Shown: positions 25,112-35,927 of the stretch, piece by piece
How the letters are laid out: each line of letters begins with the position of its first letter
How positions within the stretch are numbered: position 1 is the stretch's first letter
From: Rhodopseudomonas palustris
Lineage (GTDB): Bacteria > Pseudomonadota > Alphaproteobacteria > Rhizobiales > Xanthobacteraceae
Direction: 5' to 3'
Assembly (NCBI RefSeq): GCF_003591005.1
Contig: NZ_QYYD01000002.1
Location: 1-64,000, forward strand
DNA length: 64,000 bases
Position numbers and translations under genes: made by a program
Notes under the pieces: model-generated
The model's database searches: none
What the model saw: the letters and a program-made list of their open reading frames with translations, nothing else
What the model was told of the DNA's origin: nothing

Positions 25112-26299
25112 ATGTTCGCCTTCGATCCCTATTCGCCCGCGGTCGATGCCGACCCGTTTCCGTTGTACAAAGTGCTGCGCGACCAGCATCCGGTGTATTG
25201 GAGCGAGGCGGCGCAGATGTGGGTGCTGTCGCGCTATATCGATGTCGCCGGCGCTGGCACCAACTGGCAGGTGTTCTCCTCGGCGCAGGGCAATCTGATG
25301 ACCGAGCTGCCGAACCGCGCCGGCGCCACGCTCGGCACCACCGATCCGCCGCGCCACGACCGGCTGCGCGGTCTCGTCCAGCACGCCTTCATGAAGCGCA
25401 ATCTCGAGGCGCTGGCCGAGCCGATGCGCGACATCGCCCGTGAGGCGGCGCAGGCGCTGCGCGGCCGCGAGCAGTTCGAGTTCATCGCCGACTTCTCGTC
25501 GAAATTCACCGTGCGGGTGTTGTTCGCCGCGCTCGGCCTGCCGCTCGGCGACGAGCAGACGGTGCGCGACAAGGCCGTGCTGATGGTGCAGAGCGACCCG
25601 ATCACACGCGCCAAGGGCCCGGAGCATCTCGCCGCCTACGCCTGGATGCAGGACTACGCGGCCGGCGTGATCGCACAGCGCCGCGCGGCGCCGCAGAACG
25701 ATCTGATCTCGCATTTCTCAACGGCGGAGATCGACGGTGACAGGCTCGACGAGCGCGAGGTGCTGCTGACCACCACGACGCTGATCATGGCCGGCATCGA
25801 GTCGCTCGGCGGCTTCATGAGCATGCTGGCGCTGAACCTCGCCGATTTCGCCGACGTCCGCCGCGCCGTCGCCGCCGACCCGGCACTGCTCCCTGACGCG
25901 GTCGAGGAATCGCTGCGCTACAACACCTCGGCCCAGCGATTCAAGCGCTGCCTGCAGCGCGACCTGACGCTGCACGGCGTGACCATGAAGGCCGGCGATT
26001 TCGTCTGCCTCGCCTACGGCGCCGCCAACCGCGACGAGCGGCAGTTCGCCGATCCCGATGTCTATGATCTGAAGCGCAGGCCGAAGGGCCATCTCGGCTT
26101 CGGCGGCGGCGTCCACGGCTGCCTCGGCTCGGCGATCGCCCGCATGGCGATCAAGATCGCGTTCGAGGAATTCCACAAGGTCGTGCCGGACTACACGCGC
26201 GCCGCGCCGCAGCTCGACTGGATGCCGTCCTCCACCTTCCGCAGCCCGCTGCGGCTGGAGATGACGGTCGACCGCGCCGCGACGCGGCACGCGGCGTAG
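25112..26299 (+). CDS. Cytochrome P450 (class I bacterial)
   Basis: Soluble P450 of 395 residues. The heme-binding loop is FGGGVHGCLG (330-339, C337 the thiolate ligand), the ExxR motif is ESLR at about 268, and the I-helix reads MAGIESLGG, with the acid-alcohol pair as E-S instead of D/E-T. It probably hydroxylates a small carboxylic or aromatic compound with external ferredoxin and reductase, neither of which is nearby. It follows the LigAB-type genes, so an aromatic acid substrate is a reasonable inference. R. palustris is known for several P450s acting on benzoic acids, but which one this is cannot be told by eye. Confidence 0.92.
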   Translation: MFAFDPYSPAVDADPFPLYKVLRDQHPVYWSEAAQMWVLSRYIDVAGAGTNWQVFSSAQGNLMTELPNRAGATLGTTDPPRHDRLRGLVQHAFMKRNLEALAEPMRDIAREAAQALRGREQFEFIADFSSKFTVRVLFAALGLPLGDEQTVRDKAVLMVQSDPITRAKGPEHLAAYAWMQDYAAGVIAQRRAAPQNDLISHFSTAEIDGDRLDEREVLLTTTTLIMAGIESLGGFMSMLALNLADFADVRRAVAADPALLPDAVEESLRYNTSAQRFKRCLQRDLTLHGVTMKAGDFVCLAYGAANRDERQFADPDVYDLKRRPKGHLGFGGGVHGCLGSAIARMAIKIAFEEFHKVVPDYTRAAPQLDWMPSSTFRSPLRLEMTVDRAATRHAA

Positions 26300-26302
26300 C
26301 GA

Positions 26303-26575
26303 CTAATTCTCCTCGCCCAGCGTCAGCGCCAGGCCGGTGATCGTCGTCACCACGCCGAAGGCCAGCGCGCAGGTCACGGTGAAATCGGTGAGCCGGAAGC
26401 CGGACGGGTCGAGCGCCAGCAGCGCCGGCCGGATGCCGTAAGCGTCGGAGCGGGTGGTCAGCAGCGCGAAGGCGAGGCCGATCGCGACGCCCATCAGGCC
26501 GTGGCCGGCGAGCGCCAGCGTTCGGGTGACAGCCTTGGGCGATAATCTGCGGGTCCGCGGGTCATGAATCGGCAT
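26303..26575 (-). CDS. Small membrane protein, two predicted helices
   Basis: A 90-residue protein with a basic N-terminus (about 1-20) and two hydrophobic segments (about 22-42 and 65-85) joined by a loop with DPSGFRLTDF. A near-consensus AGGAGG site lies 7 nt before ATG 26575, making this a real gene despite its size. It converges on the P450 gene with 3 bp between stops. No family is recognised. Confidence 0.75.
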   Translation of the reverse strand: MPIHDPRTRRLSPKAVTRTLALAGHGLMGVAIGLAFALLTTRSDAYGIRPALLALDPSGFRLTDFTVTCALAFGVVTTITGLALTLGEEN

Positions 26576-26684
26576 GCGGCGCCTCCTGATCCGAGGCTGC
26601 AACGCAGGTCCCCGCACGCCGTTCCTTTCGCGCGGCGTTCCTTTCGAAGCGAGGAGGCGGCGAGTAGGCACTGCGTCATGCCCG

Positions 26685-26773
26685 GGCTCGTCCTGGCTCG
26701 TCCCGGGCATCCACGCCTTGCTGACGGAGACGCGAGAAAGGCGTGGATGGCCGGGACAAGCCCGGCAATGACG
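26685..26773. repeat. Palindromic repeat, ATGCCCGG family
   Basis: Inverted repeat with GTCATGCCCGG and CCGGGCATCCACGCC arms and the inner GGCGTGGATGGCCGGGAC. Same family as 14294-14383. It sits between two minus-strand genes, downstream of the 26795 gene stop. Confidence 0.8.
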
Positions 26774-26794
26774 AGAGAGAGTGAGCGCGATGCC

Positions 26795-27175
26795 TTACGG
26801 CTTGGCGATGTGCCAGGCGCCGTTGAGGAAGCCGTCGCCGGTGGTGTCGCCGGGCTTCGTGTCCTTGGCGAAGGTGTAGAGCGGCTTGCCCTTGTAGGCC
26901 CACATCTTGCTGCCGTCGTCGCGGGTCACGACGGTCATGTCGCCGGCCGGCTTGGCATCGGCGGCGGCCATCAGCGGCGGCCAGTTGGTGGCGCACGGGC
27001 CGTTGCACATCGACTTGCCGCCGGCATCCTTGTCGAACGTGTAGAGCGTCATGCCCTTGGCGTCGACGAAGGTCTTGCCGGCGGCGGTGTCGGCGGTCTT
27101 GAGCATCTGGGCGGAGGCGGCGGTGGTGATCAGCGCCAAGCCGGCGGCGGCGAGCAGCGTAAGCGTGCGGGACAT
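26795..27175 (-). CDS. Secreted repeat protein (YxFxxD type, PF03640-like)
   Basis: A 126-residue exported protein. A signal peptide (to about ASA at 22) precedes two copies of the LYTF-x-KD repeat (LYTFDKDAGGK and LYTFAKDTKPG). Between them is a CNGPCATNWPPL segment with two cysteines. Family members are small extracellular or periplasmic proteins of unknown function. ATG 27175 follows an AGGAG site 8 nt upstream. It is monocistronic and not linked to the Rsm22-like gene. Confidence 0.85.
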   Translation of the reverse strand: MSRTLTLLAAAGLALITTAASAQMLKTADTAAGKTFVDAKGMTLYTFDKDAGGKSMCNGPCATNWPPLMAAADAKPAGDMTVVTRDDGSKMWAYKGKPLYTFAKDTKPGDTTGDGFLNGAWHIAKP

Positions 27176-27256
27176 GCGGAGTAACTCCTGGTGAACGGGG
27201 CGACGCAAGCGCGTCCTCCTCACCAACAGCGCCGCGCGCCGATTATTCCCGCCTGA

Positions 27257-28237
27257 TTACTCTGGCTCGCTGCTGATCGCATCGCCCCAGCTGAGACGAC
27301 GGAAGCGTGCATAGGCCGCCTTGTCGCGCCGCGGTGCGACGGCGGTGCTGAGCCCATCCGGCGTGCACAGCTTGGCGGTGATCGCCACCTTGGTCTGCTC
27401 CGGCTGCGCCAGCACGCGCGAGGGCCAGAGCGGCGGCGCCGCGCGGCTCAGCGCCACGTAGCTGAATTTTTCGTCCTCATAGGGAAGTTCGGCGCCCTTG
27501 AGGTGTTGATGCAATCTGGAGCGCGGCAGCCGCTGCACGAAGTGGCACCAGTCGGGCGCTTGCAGGGGACACGCCGCGTCATGCGGGCACGGCGCGACGA
27601 CGTGCGCGCCCTGCGCGATCAGCCGCGCGCGCGCCTGCAGGATACGGTGATAGCCCGCGGGGGTACCTGGCTCGACGATCAGCAGCGTGCCGGTCGTGGC
27701 GCGCCACAGCGCATCGGCGAGTTGGTCGCGCGCAGCGTCGCCGAGTTCGTTGATGACGTAGCTGGCGATCACCAGCTCGGCGGGCTGCGCGCTCGCCAGC
27801 AGTTTTCGCGCATCGCCGAGTTGGTAGTCGAGCGTCGCGGCGCGCGGACGCTCCTGCGTGAGCGTCAACGCCAGCTCACGCAGCGCCGGGTTGGCGTCGA
27901 GCAGGGTCAGCGTCCGCAGCGACTCGAACGCCTGCATTGCCGCGAACGATGCGGTGCCGGGCCCAGCGCCGACATCGAGCAGCGTACTTGGTGAGAAGTC
28001 AGGCGTGATCTCGATGAGCGCATTCAGGCTCGCCGCCACCGCCGCATACGTCCCCGGCATCCGCGCGCCCGCATAGGCGATCGCATCGGTCGCACTGACG
28101 ATCGGCGCCGAGGTGCCGCCGTCGCGATAGGTGCGGGACATAGCAGCCGCGCGCGCCGCGGCATCGCCGCGCGAGGTGCCGTACATCAGCTGCTCCAGCG
28201 CGGCCTTGAGATCGGCGGGCAGGGCGGGGGAGATCAT
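27257..28237 (-). CDS. Rsm22/METTL17-like ribosome-associated methyltransferase-like protein
   Basis: A 326-residue protein of the Rsm22 family. The SAM-binding motif is LLDVGAGPGTASFA. Cysteines CPHDAAC-x7-C (ACPLQAPDWCHF) plus a later one (AKLCTP) recall the four cysteines that hold an Fe-S cluster in METTL17/Rsm22. Rsm22 is tied to small-subunit ribosome assembly in mitochondria, and bacterial members are little studied. ATG 28237 is chosen because the upstream extension runs into a palindromic repeat. Catalytic activity is unproven for the family. Confidence 0.82.
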   Translation of the reverse strand: MISPALPADLKAALEQLMYGTSRGDAAARAAAMSRTYRDGGTSAPIVSATDAIAYAGARMPGTYAAVAASLNALIEITPDFSPSTLLDVGAGPGTASFAAMQAFESLRTLTLLDANPALRELALTLTQERPRAATLDYQLGDARKLLASAQPAELVIASYVINELGDAARDQLADALWRATTGTLLIVEPGTPAGYHRILQARARLIAQGAHVVAPCPHDAACPLQAPDWCHFVQRLPRSRLHQHLKGAELPYEDEKFSYVALSRAAPPLWPSRVLAQPEQTKVAITAKLCTPDGLSTAVAPRRDKAAYARFRRLSWGDAISSEPE

Positions 28238-28261
28238 CGCAAAGCCGCGTAGCGAGCTAAG

Positions 28262-28452
28262 TTTCCCCTCCCCCTTGCGGGGAGGGTGCATAGGCGGCCT
28301 TTGGCCGCCGTCTCCAAGTCAAACGCCGATGCTCCGCATCGGCTTTGCCGTAAGGCCGGTCGGGTGGGGGTGGACACAGGCACGGTGCTCGGGGACCCCC
28401 ACCCCGGCCTCCGCTGCGCTCGGCCGACCCTCCCCGCAAGGGGGAGGGGAAT
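28262..28452. repeat. CCCTCCCC/GGGGAGGG inverted repeat
   Basis: CCCCTCCCCCTTGCGGGGAG near 28262 pairs with CTCCCCGCAAGGGGGAGGGG near 28432, giving a stem around an arm of about 150 bp that contains further GC-rich dyads. It lies between smc and the Rsm22-like gene. The same element recurs at 63900. Confidence 0.75.
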
Positions 28453-28499
28453 AGCCAGCGCTTCGCTCCACACAGAAGATCGGCAGCAGCTGACGCCGC

Positions 28500-31964
<3,465 letters not shown>

Positions 31965-32270
31965 CTGGTCCGATACTCGATGGGCCGGTTATCGGCCGGC
32001 GCAGGCGAATCTCTCAAGCCGGACAATACCATAGGCAGTCCGACCGGTCGCGACTCGCATGCCGCCGGCAGCGGCGGTAGCCGGCGACAATGGCGGGGAG
32101 GAACAGGCACGGCAACCGCGGAACCGGGCTTTTCCACGGGGGGATTTAGGGGGGGAGGGGTGAGAAAGGTGGGGATTTCACGGACCGATCCTGGATTACG
32201 CTTCGCTTCATCCAGGCTACAGACAGCACCTTCTCTGTAGCCCGGATGAAGCGAAGCGCAATCCGGGGAC
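31965..32270. repeat. smc upstream region with BIME hairpins at 32190-32268
   Basis: The first part (31965-32189) has no recognisable gene and contains a G-run (about 32135-32165). From 32190 two hairpins face each other: CCTGGATTACGCTTCGCTTC...ATCCAGG (32190-32216) and CCCGGATGAAGCGAAGCGCA...ATCCGGGG (32240-32268). The inner CTTCGCTTC/GAAGCGAAG recurs in the 133-bp tandem repeats on the other side of the transposase gene. Confidence 0.75.
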
Positions 32271-32807
32271 CTATGTCGCCCTCTCCCCGAACCCCTCTGC
32301 ATCAATGCGACCATCCCCACCCCAATCCGGCGGCAACACGCCTGCCCGCACGAAACGGTGGAACGACGAATACGGCCATGCGCCCGGCGTCGTCACGAGG
32401 CCATGCTTCACCGGATTGAAGTGGATGTAGTTGGCGCAGCGTTCGAAGTCGCTGTTGTCACGAACCGTGTGCTCCCAATAACGTCGCTGCCAAACTTGAT
32501 AGTCGCCATTGCGCCGGCGCGGCATCGTCATACCTGCCTTCCCAAGCAGGTAGCTGAAGCCGGCCTTGATCGCCTTCCAGCGCGCTGGAAAGTCCGCATC
32601 GCCTTCGGGCATCGTCATGATTGTGTGAAGATGATCGGGCAGGATCACGATCGCATCGATGGCAAACGGATGTCGGAGTCGCGCTTTGCGAAAAGCCTGA
32701 CGCAGCAGATCGATATGATCGACCAGCGCCGAGCTGCTCCGGTCGGCCAACGTCACCGAAAAGAAGAACGTCCCGCCAGGAAGCAAGTTGCGACGATACC
32801 AGACCAT
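32271..32807 (-). CDS. REP-associated tyrosine transposase (RAYT)
   Basis: A 178-residue Y1-type HUH endonuclease. The HUH motif is H59-L-H61 in PDHLHTIM, and the catalytic tyrosine is Y127 in NYIHFNPVKHGLV. The VWQRRYWEH segment just before is a hallmark of RAYTs. These proteins nick and join single-stranded DNA at REP hairpins. REP/BIME-like hairpins flank the gene on both sides (32190-32268 and 32847-33223), which supports the assignment. It is intact, with a plausible ATG at 32807. It was probably acquired, as it interrupts the smc-dsbA neighbourhood. Confidence 0.9.
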   Translation of the reverse strand: MVWYRRNLLPGGTFFFSVTLADRSSSALVDHIDLLRQAFRKARLRHPFAIDAIVILPDHLHTIMTMPEGDADFPARWKAIKAGFSYLLGKAGMTMPRRRNGDYQVWQRRYWEHTVRDNSDFERCANYIHFNPVKHGLVTTPGAWPYSSFHRFVRAGVLPPDWGGDGRIDAEGFGERAT

Positions 32808-32846
32808 CGCGAAAATCTCTCATAACACCACACCGAGCCAATCTCG

Positions 32847-33223
32847 TAGCCTCGATGAAGCGAAGCGCAATCGAGGGCGGCAGCTCGAAACGCCCGACAT
32901 TGTGCGCGACGTTGGCGCTGTCCTGGATTTCGCTTCGCTTCATCCAGGCTACTGGCTGCGCATGGGGCAGTCGACTTTGTAGCCTCGATGAAGCGAAGCG
33001 CAATCGAGGGCGGCAGCTCGAAACGCCCGACATTGTGCGCGACGTTGGCGCTGTCCTGGATTTCGCTTCGCTTCATCCAGGCTACTGGCTGCGCATGGGG
33101 CAGTCGACTTTGTAGCCTCGATGAAGCGAAGCGCAATCGAGGGCGGCAGCTCGAAACGCCCGACATTGTGCGCGACGTTGGCGCTGTCCTGGATTTCGCT
33201 TCGCTGCATCCAGGCTACGGGCT
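32847..33223. repeat. 133-bp tandem repeat of paired REP-like hairpins (2.8 copies)
   Basis: Three units start at 32847, 32980 and 33113 (133-bp period). The first two are nearly identical and the third is shortened at its end. Each unit holds hairpin 1 (CCTCGATGAAGCGAAGCGCA...ATCGAGG) and hairpin 2 (CCTGGATTTCGCTTCGCTTC...ATCCAGG), which have opposite sense, as in a BIME. A spacer with CGACATTGTGCGCGACGTTG lies between them. The unit is likely a RAYT substrate amplified in place. Confidence 0.9.
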
Positions 33224-33231
33224 GACCGCGA

Positions 33232-33414
33232 TCACACCTGATCCCGCTGAGCGCGGATCACATCGGCCGGTGGTATGGAGACGACCGTCTCGGGGCGACT
33301 GCGCAGTCGCGCGCGGAAGGATGCTTCGGCTCGGCGGTTGCTGTGCCAGACCACGCCGGCGGCCATCAGTGTCACGAGGATAGGAACGGTCAATAAGTAG
33401 AGGATGTCGGTCAT
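33232..33414 (-). CDS. Small membrane protein of 60 residues
   Basis: One predicted N-terminal membrane helix (about 4-22, DILYLLTVPILVTLMAAGVV) and a basic tail with RARLRSRPET. GGAGG lies 6 nt before ATG 33414. Its ATG overlaps the stop of the next gene upstream (ATGA), so the two small genes are translationally coupled. No family is recognised. It lies in the smc-dsbA island. Confidence 0.65.
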   Translation of the reverse strand: MTDILYLLTVPILVTLMAAGVVWHSNRRAEASFRARLRSRPETVVSIPPADVIRAQRDQV

Positions 33415-33602
33415 CGGATCCTCCGCAGCGCGCTGCGACCCAGGGAATGTAAAGCGAGACCGAGCACTGCGCAACCAACGCCGGCGCCCAGGAAGGCGGC
33501 GTCGGATAGCATCGGCCTGTCACTCAGCAACGACAGACCGGGAGCGACGATGCCGGCGATGATGAAGCCGGCGCCGATGTTGTTGACGAACGTGGCTGTC
33601 AA
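33411..33602 (-). CDS. Small membrane protein of 63 residues
   Basis: Two hydrophobic segments (about 10-27 and 36-55) with an N-terminal TATFVNNIGAG. The start is uncertain: the frame has no ATG or GTG near its beginning. TTG 33602 is chosen by default, with a weak GAG-type site upstream. The reading frame stays open back to about 33640 (…NEQIKL-TATF), so the protein could begin at a rare start codon further out. It is coupled to the following 60-residue gene. No family is recognised. Confidence 0.5.
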   Translation of the reverse strand: MTATFVNNIGAGFIIAGIVAPGLSLLSDRPMLSDAAFLGAGVGCAVLGLALHSLGRSALRRIR

Positions 33603-33763
33603 CTTGATCTGCTCATTCTCCGCTCTGGTTGAACTCCGTCATCGGTCCATCTCGCTGTCGGGGAGCACCACTTTGGTTGCAACTCTCACGCAGGGTGCAA
33701 GGGTTGCAGCGCCCCAGCCATCGTCAATTCGTCGCAACGCGTCCGAGCGTCAAAGATCATGCG

Positions 33764-33791
33764 TTGACAAAATTCCTATTATGACTATAAT
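33764..33791 (+). promoter_or_regulatory. Consensus sigma-70 promoter (TTGACA-N16-TATAAT)
   Basis: TTGACA at 33764-33769 and TATAAT at 33786-33791, 16 bp apart. Both hexamers match the consensus perfectly, which is rare in this GC-rich genome. It reads rightwards (plus strand), with transcription expected from about 33798. No coding gene follows on that strand, so the product is probably a non-coding RNA. Confidence 0.7.
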
Positions 33792-33797
33792 CCGCTA

Positions 33798-34240
33798 CGT
33801 CCTGTCCGTGAGGGGCGCTTCGCGAGGCGTCGTCAAGCGGGACAGATCGACGGGCCGGGGAAACCGGTCCGGCACGATGCCCGATGACGCCGGATGGCCG
33901 GCGATGTCGGGCGGACGCGGCGTCCTGCGCGTTGCGGTTCGCACCCGCGCGTCCGGGAGGCCGAGGGCCACCGTCCGCCGCTACTACGAGCGGCCGCCGC
34001 TTCAAGAGGCTGGACGGGTCGAGAGGAGGCCGGGGAAAGCCCGCAAGCTCGCTCGGTCCCGGAAGAACGGTCCTTCGGCCAAAAGATCGCCGCTGGTGGG
34101 CGCGCCGCAAGGCGACGCGCGAGGGATCGCAAGCCCTCGCGACAAGCACCACCCTTCGCGCCGCGCGGCGCGCCCCCACCCCTCGCTGTGAAGCGACGGG
34201 TGCATAGCTCGGGCTCAGCGGAGCCGCGAGAAGAACTACG
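33798..34240 (+). ncRNA. Putative long structured non-coding RNA
   Basis: About 440 GC-rich bases downstream of a consensus promoter. Short reading frames occur in several frames but none has a convincing start site or codon pattern. Local dyads are frequent: CGGGCCGGGG...CCGG near 33852, TGGGCGCGCCGC...GCGGCGCGCCCCCA spanning about 34096-34184, and a terminal hairpin CTCGGGCTC...GAGCCGCGAG (34208-34230). From memory, similar non-coding stretches beginning with CTGTCCGTGAGGGGCGCTTC occur repeatedly in Bradyrhizobium genomes, which I could not check. Flanks 33603-33763 and 34241-34574 show nothing except the palindrome at 34358. Confidence 0.45.
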
Positions 34241-34357
34241 CGTGGCTGTTTGACAGGTGAATTGAGGTCAGCGGCGGAGCACGAGGCTCGCGTCATCCTC
34301 TGACGTCATCGTCCGGCTTGATCGAGCGACCCGCGATAAGTGCCTTCCTCTCCGCGC

Positions 34358-34446
34358 GTCATGCCCGGCCTTGTGCCGGGCATCCACGCCTTGCGGCGGG
34401 AAATGCACAAAAGGCGTGGATGGCCGGGACAAGCCCGGCCATGACG
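34358..34446. repeat. Palindromic repeat, ATGCCCGGC family
   Basis: A near-perfect copy of the 14294-14383 element (CGTCATGCCCGGCCTTGTGC arm, GGCGTGGATGGCCGGGAC inner arm). It lies between the putative RNA and the dsbA stop. Confidence 0.8.
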
Positions 34447-34574
34447 GAAGTTGTGAGCAAACTACACGGCTGAAGAGTGGGGCTGAGAATTAGGCCTTCG
34501 TTTCCGGCCGGGCTCTCAGGATGACGGCGCATGTTGCGCGGGGGATGACGGCCTTACTCCCTAAGGCCAGCGCC

Positions 34575-35249
34575 TCAGCTCTTCTTCTCCAGCAGCGGAT
34601 CGATCCGCTTGGCGAATTCTTCCAGCGAGGTTTCGCCCTTGAGCATTTCGCCGTTGACGAAGAAGCTCGGGGTCGAGTTCACCTTGAGCACTTCGTTGGC
34701 GTACTTCTGGTCGGCGGCGATCTTGTCCAAGAGCGCCTGGTCCTTCAGGCAGGTCTCGACTTCGGCGGCGGAAAGGCCCGCCTGCTTGCCGATGCGCTTG
34801 AGCTGTTCGGTGGTGTCCTTGAGCACCCACTCGGCCTGGGTCTTGAACAACAGGTCGGTGACGGCGAAGTACTTCGCCGCATCGTCCTTGGCGATGCAGC
34901 GCGACAGCATCGAGCCGGCCGCGGCCTTGATGTCGAGCGGGAATTCCCGGAACACGTAGCGGATCTTGCCGGTGTCGATATAGGCGGCCTTCAGCTTGGG
35001 AAACACCTGCTCGTTGAACGCCGCGCAATGCGAGCAGGTCATCGAGGCGTATTCAGTGACGGTGACGACGGCGTCCTTCGGGCCGAGCGCCATGTCGGGC
35101 AGCGACATCGGCTTGGCGACGTCGCTGGCGGTCGCGGCCTTGGTGCTCTGGGCGAACGCCTGGTCGATCAGCCGGAACGGTGAGACGCCGGCGACGGCGG
35201 CGAGGCCGGTCAGCGACAGAGCGGCGGTGAAGGTGCGGCGCGTGATCAT
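34575..35249 (-). CDS. DsbA-family thiol:disulfide oxidoreductase
   Basis: Exported thioredoxin-fold protein of 224 residues. The N-terminal ITRRTFTAALSL has the twin-arginine look and is followed by a hydrophobic core ending near AFAQ (31-34), so a Tat or Sec signal is present. The active site is C72-S-H-C75. The cis-Pro loop is STPSFFVNG. It introduces disulfides into periplasmic proteins. ATG 35249 is chosen over an upstream ATG because GGAG lies 6-7 nt before it. It belongs to the conserved alphaproteobacterial dsbA-dciA-mutY-smc neighbourhood. Confidence 0.92.
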   Translation of the reverse strand: MITRRTFTAALSLTGLAAVAGVSPFRLIDQAFAQSTKAATASDVAKPMSLPDMALGPKDAVVTVTEYASMTCSHCAAFNEQVFPKLKAAYIDTGKIRYVFREFPLDIKAAAGSMLSRCIAKDDAAKYFAVTDLLFKTQAEWVLKDTTEQLKRIGKQAGLSAAEVETCLKDQALLDKIAADQKYANEVLKVNSTPSFFVNGEMLKGETSLEEFAKRIDPLLEKKS

Positions 35250-35384
35250 CAGGTGCTCCAACGCGGCGGCGCGCCGCTCAAGGCAAGACATAAAGCTGGC
35301 GCGGCCGGAGCCGCACAGCCGTCAGCTAGCTTGAAACCGTAATTGTGGCAATGCCGGGCCGGAAACCGCGGCTGCGCGCAAGCG

Positions 35385-35882
35385 TCACTTCCGCTTGATC
35401 GTGGCCCCGAGCCGGGCGAGCGCGAGTTTCAGATCCTCATCCTCGACGGCGTCGAGACTGGCGGCGACCTGCGCGACCGCCTTCGGATCGAGAGGCTGCG
35501 GTGCCGGCTTGCGGGTCCGGCGCGACAGCGGCGCCTGGCGCAGCGCCAGCTTGCCGACCGCGTTCCAGCCGAAGAAGCGGTTGACCCGCTGCAAGATCTG
35601 GTCGGACGAATGCTGGATCTCCAGCGCCATCGGGCCTTCGACCCGCAGAATTAAAGTCGCCGGCTGCTGCGGCTGGCCCTCGACCGGGCGCGGCCACTGC
35701 ATCTTCAACGGCTCGCAATGCACCGCGATCTGCGCCCCGGCGATCTCGGCCCAGCGGGTGACGAGTTCCCGCGCGGCGAAGCCCTGCTTGGCGAAGGCTT
35801 CGTTGATGGTCGGGCCGAGCAGGCCGGACAGCGGCTTGGCGCTGATCGGGCCGGGCTTATAGATCGGGGCGGGCTTGCTCAT
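35385..35882 (-). CDS. dciA: DciA-family (DUF721) protein
   Basis: A 165-residue protein of the DUF721 family. DUF721 proteins related to DciA are ancestral replicative helicase operators that load DnaB. The N-terminal RWAEIAGAQIAVHCEP and LILRVEGPMALEIQHSSDQIL segments are typical of the KH-like core. The C-terminal third is basic and low in order (LSRRTRKPAPQ), then DEDLKLALARLG. It starts 45 bp from the divergent mutY gene, so the two share a promoter region. DciA function in this clade is inferred from the family. Confidence 0.82.
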   Translation of the reverse strand: MSKPAPIYKPGPISAKPLSGLLGPTINEAFAKQGFAARELVTRWAEIAGAQIAVHCEPLKMQWPRPVEGQPQQPATLILRVEGPMALEIQHSSDQILQRVNRFFGWNAVGKLALRQAPLSRRTRKPAPQPLDPKAVAQVAASLDAVEDEDLKLALARLGATIKRK

Positions 35883-35927
35883 GGCGCGGGCTTGCTCATA
35901 GCGAACGGCTTTGCGACGATACGGGCC

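Noticed and set aside
32847-33223. Possible CRISPR array
   Set aside because: Whole 133-bp units are identical with no unique spacers, and each unit holds two hairpins. This is a tandem BIME-type repeat.
33798-34240. Protein-coding gene in the stretch after the consensus promoter
   Set aside because: Several frames are open on both strands, but none has a ribosome-binding site, codon pattern or recognisable domain.
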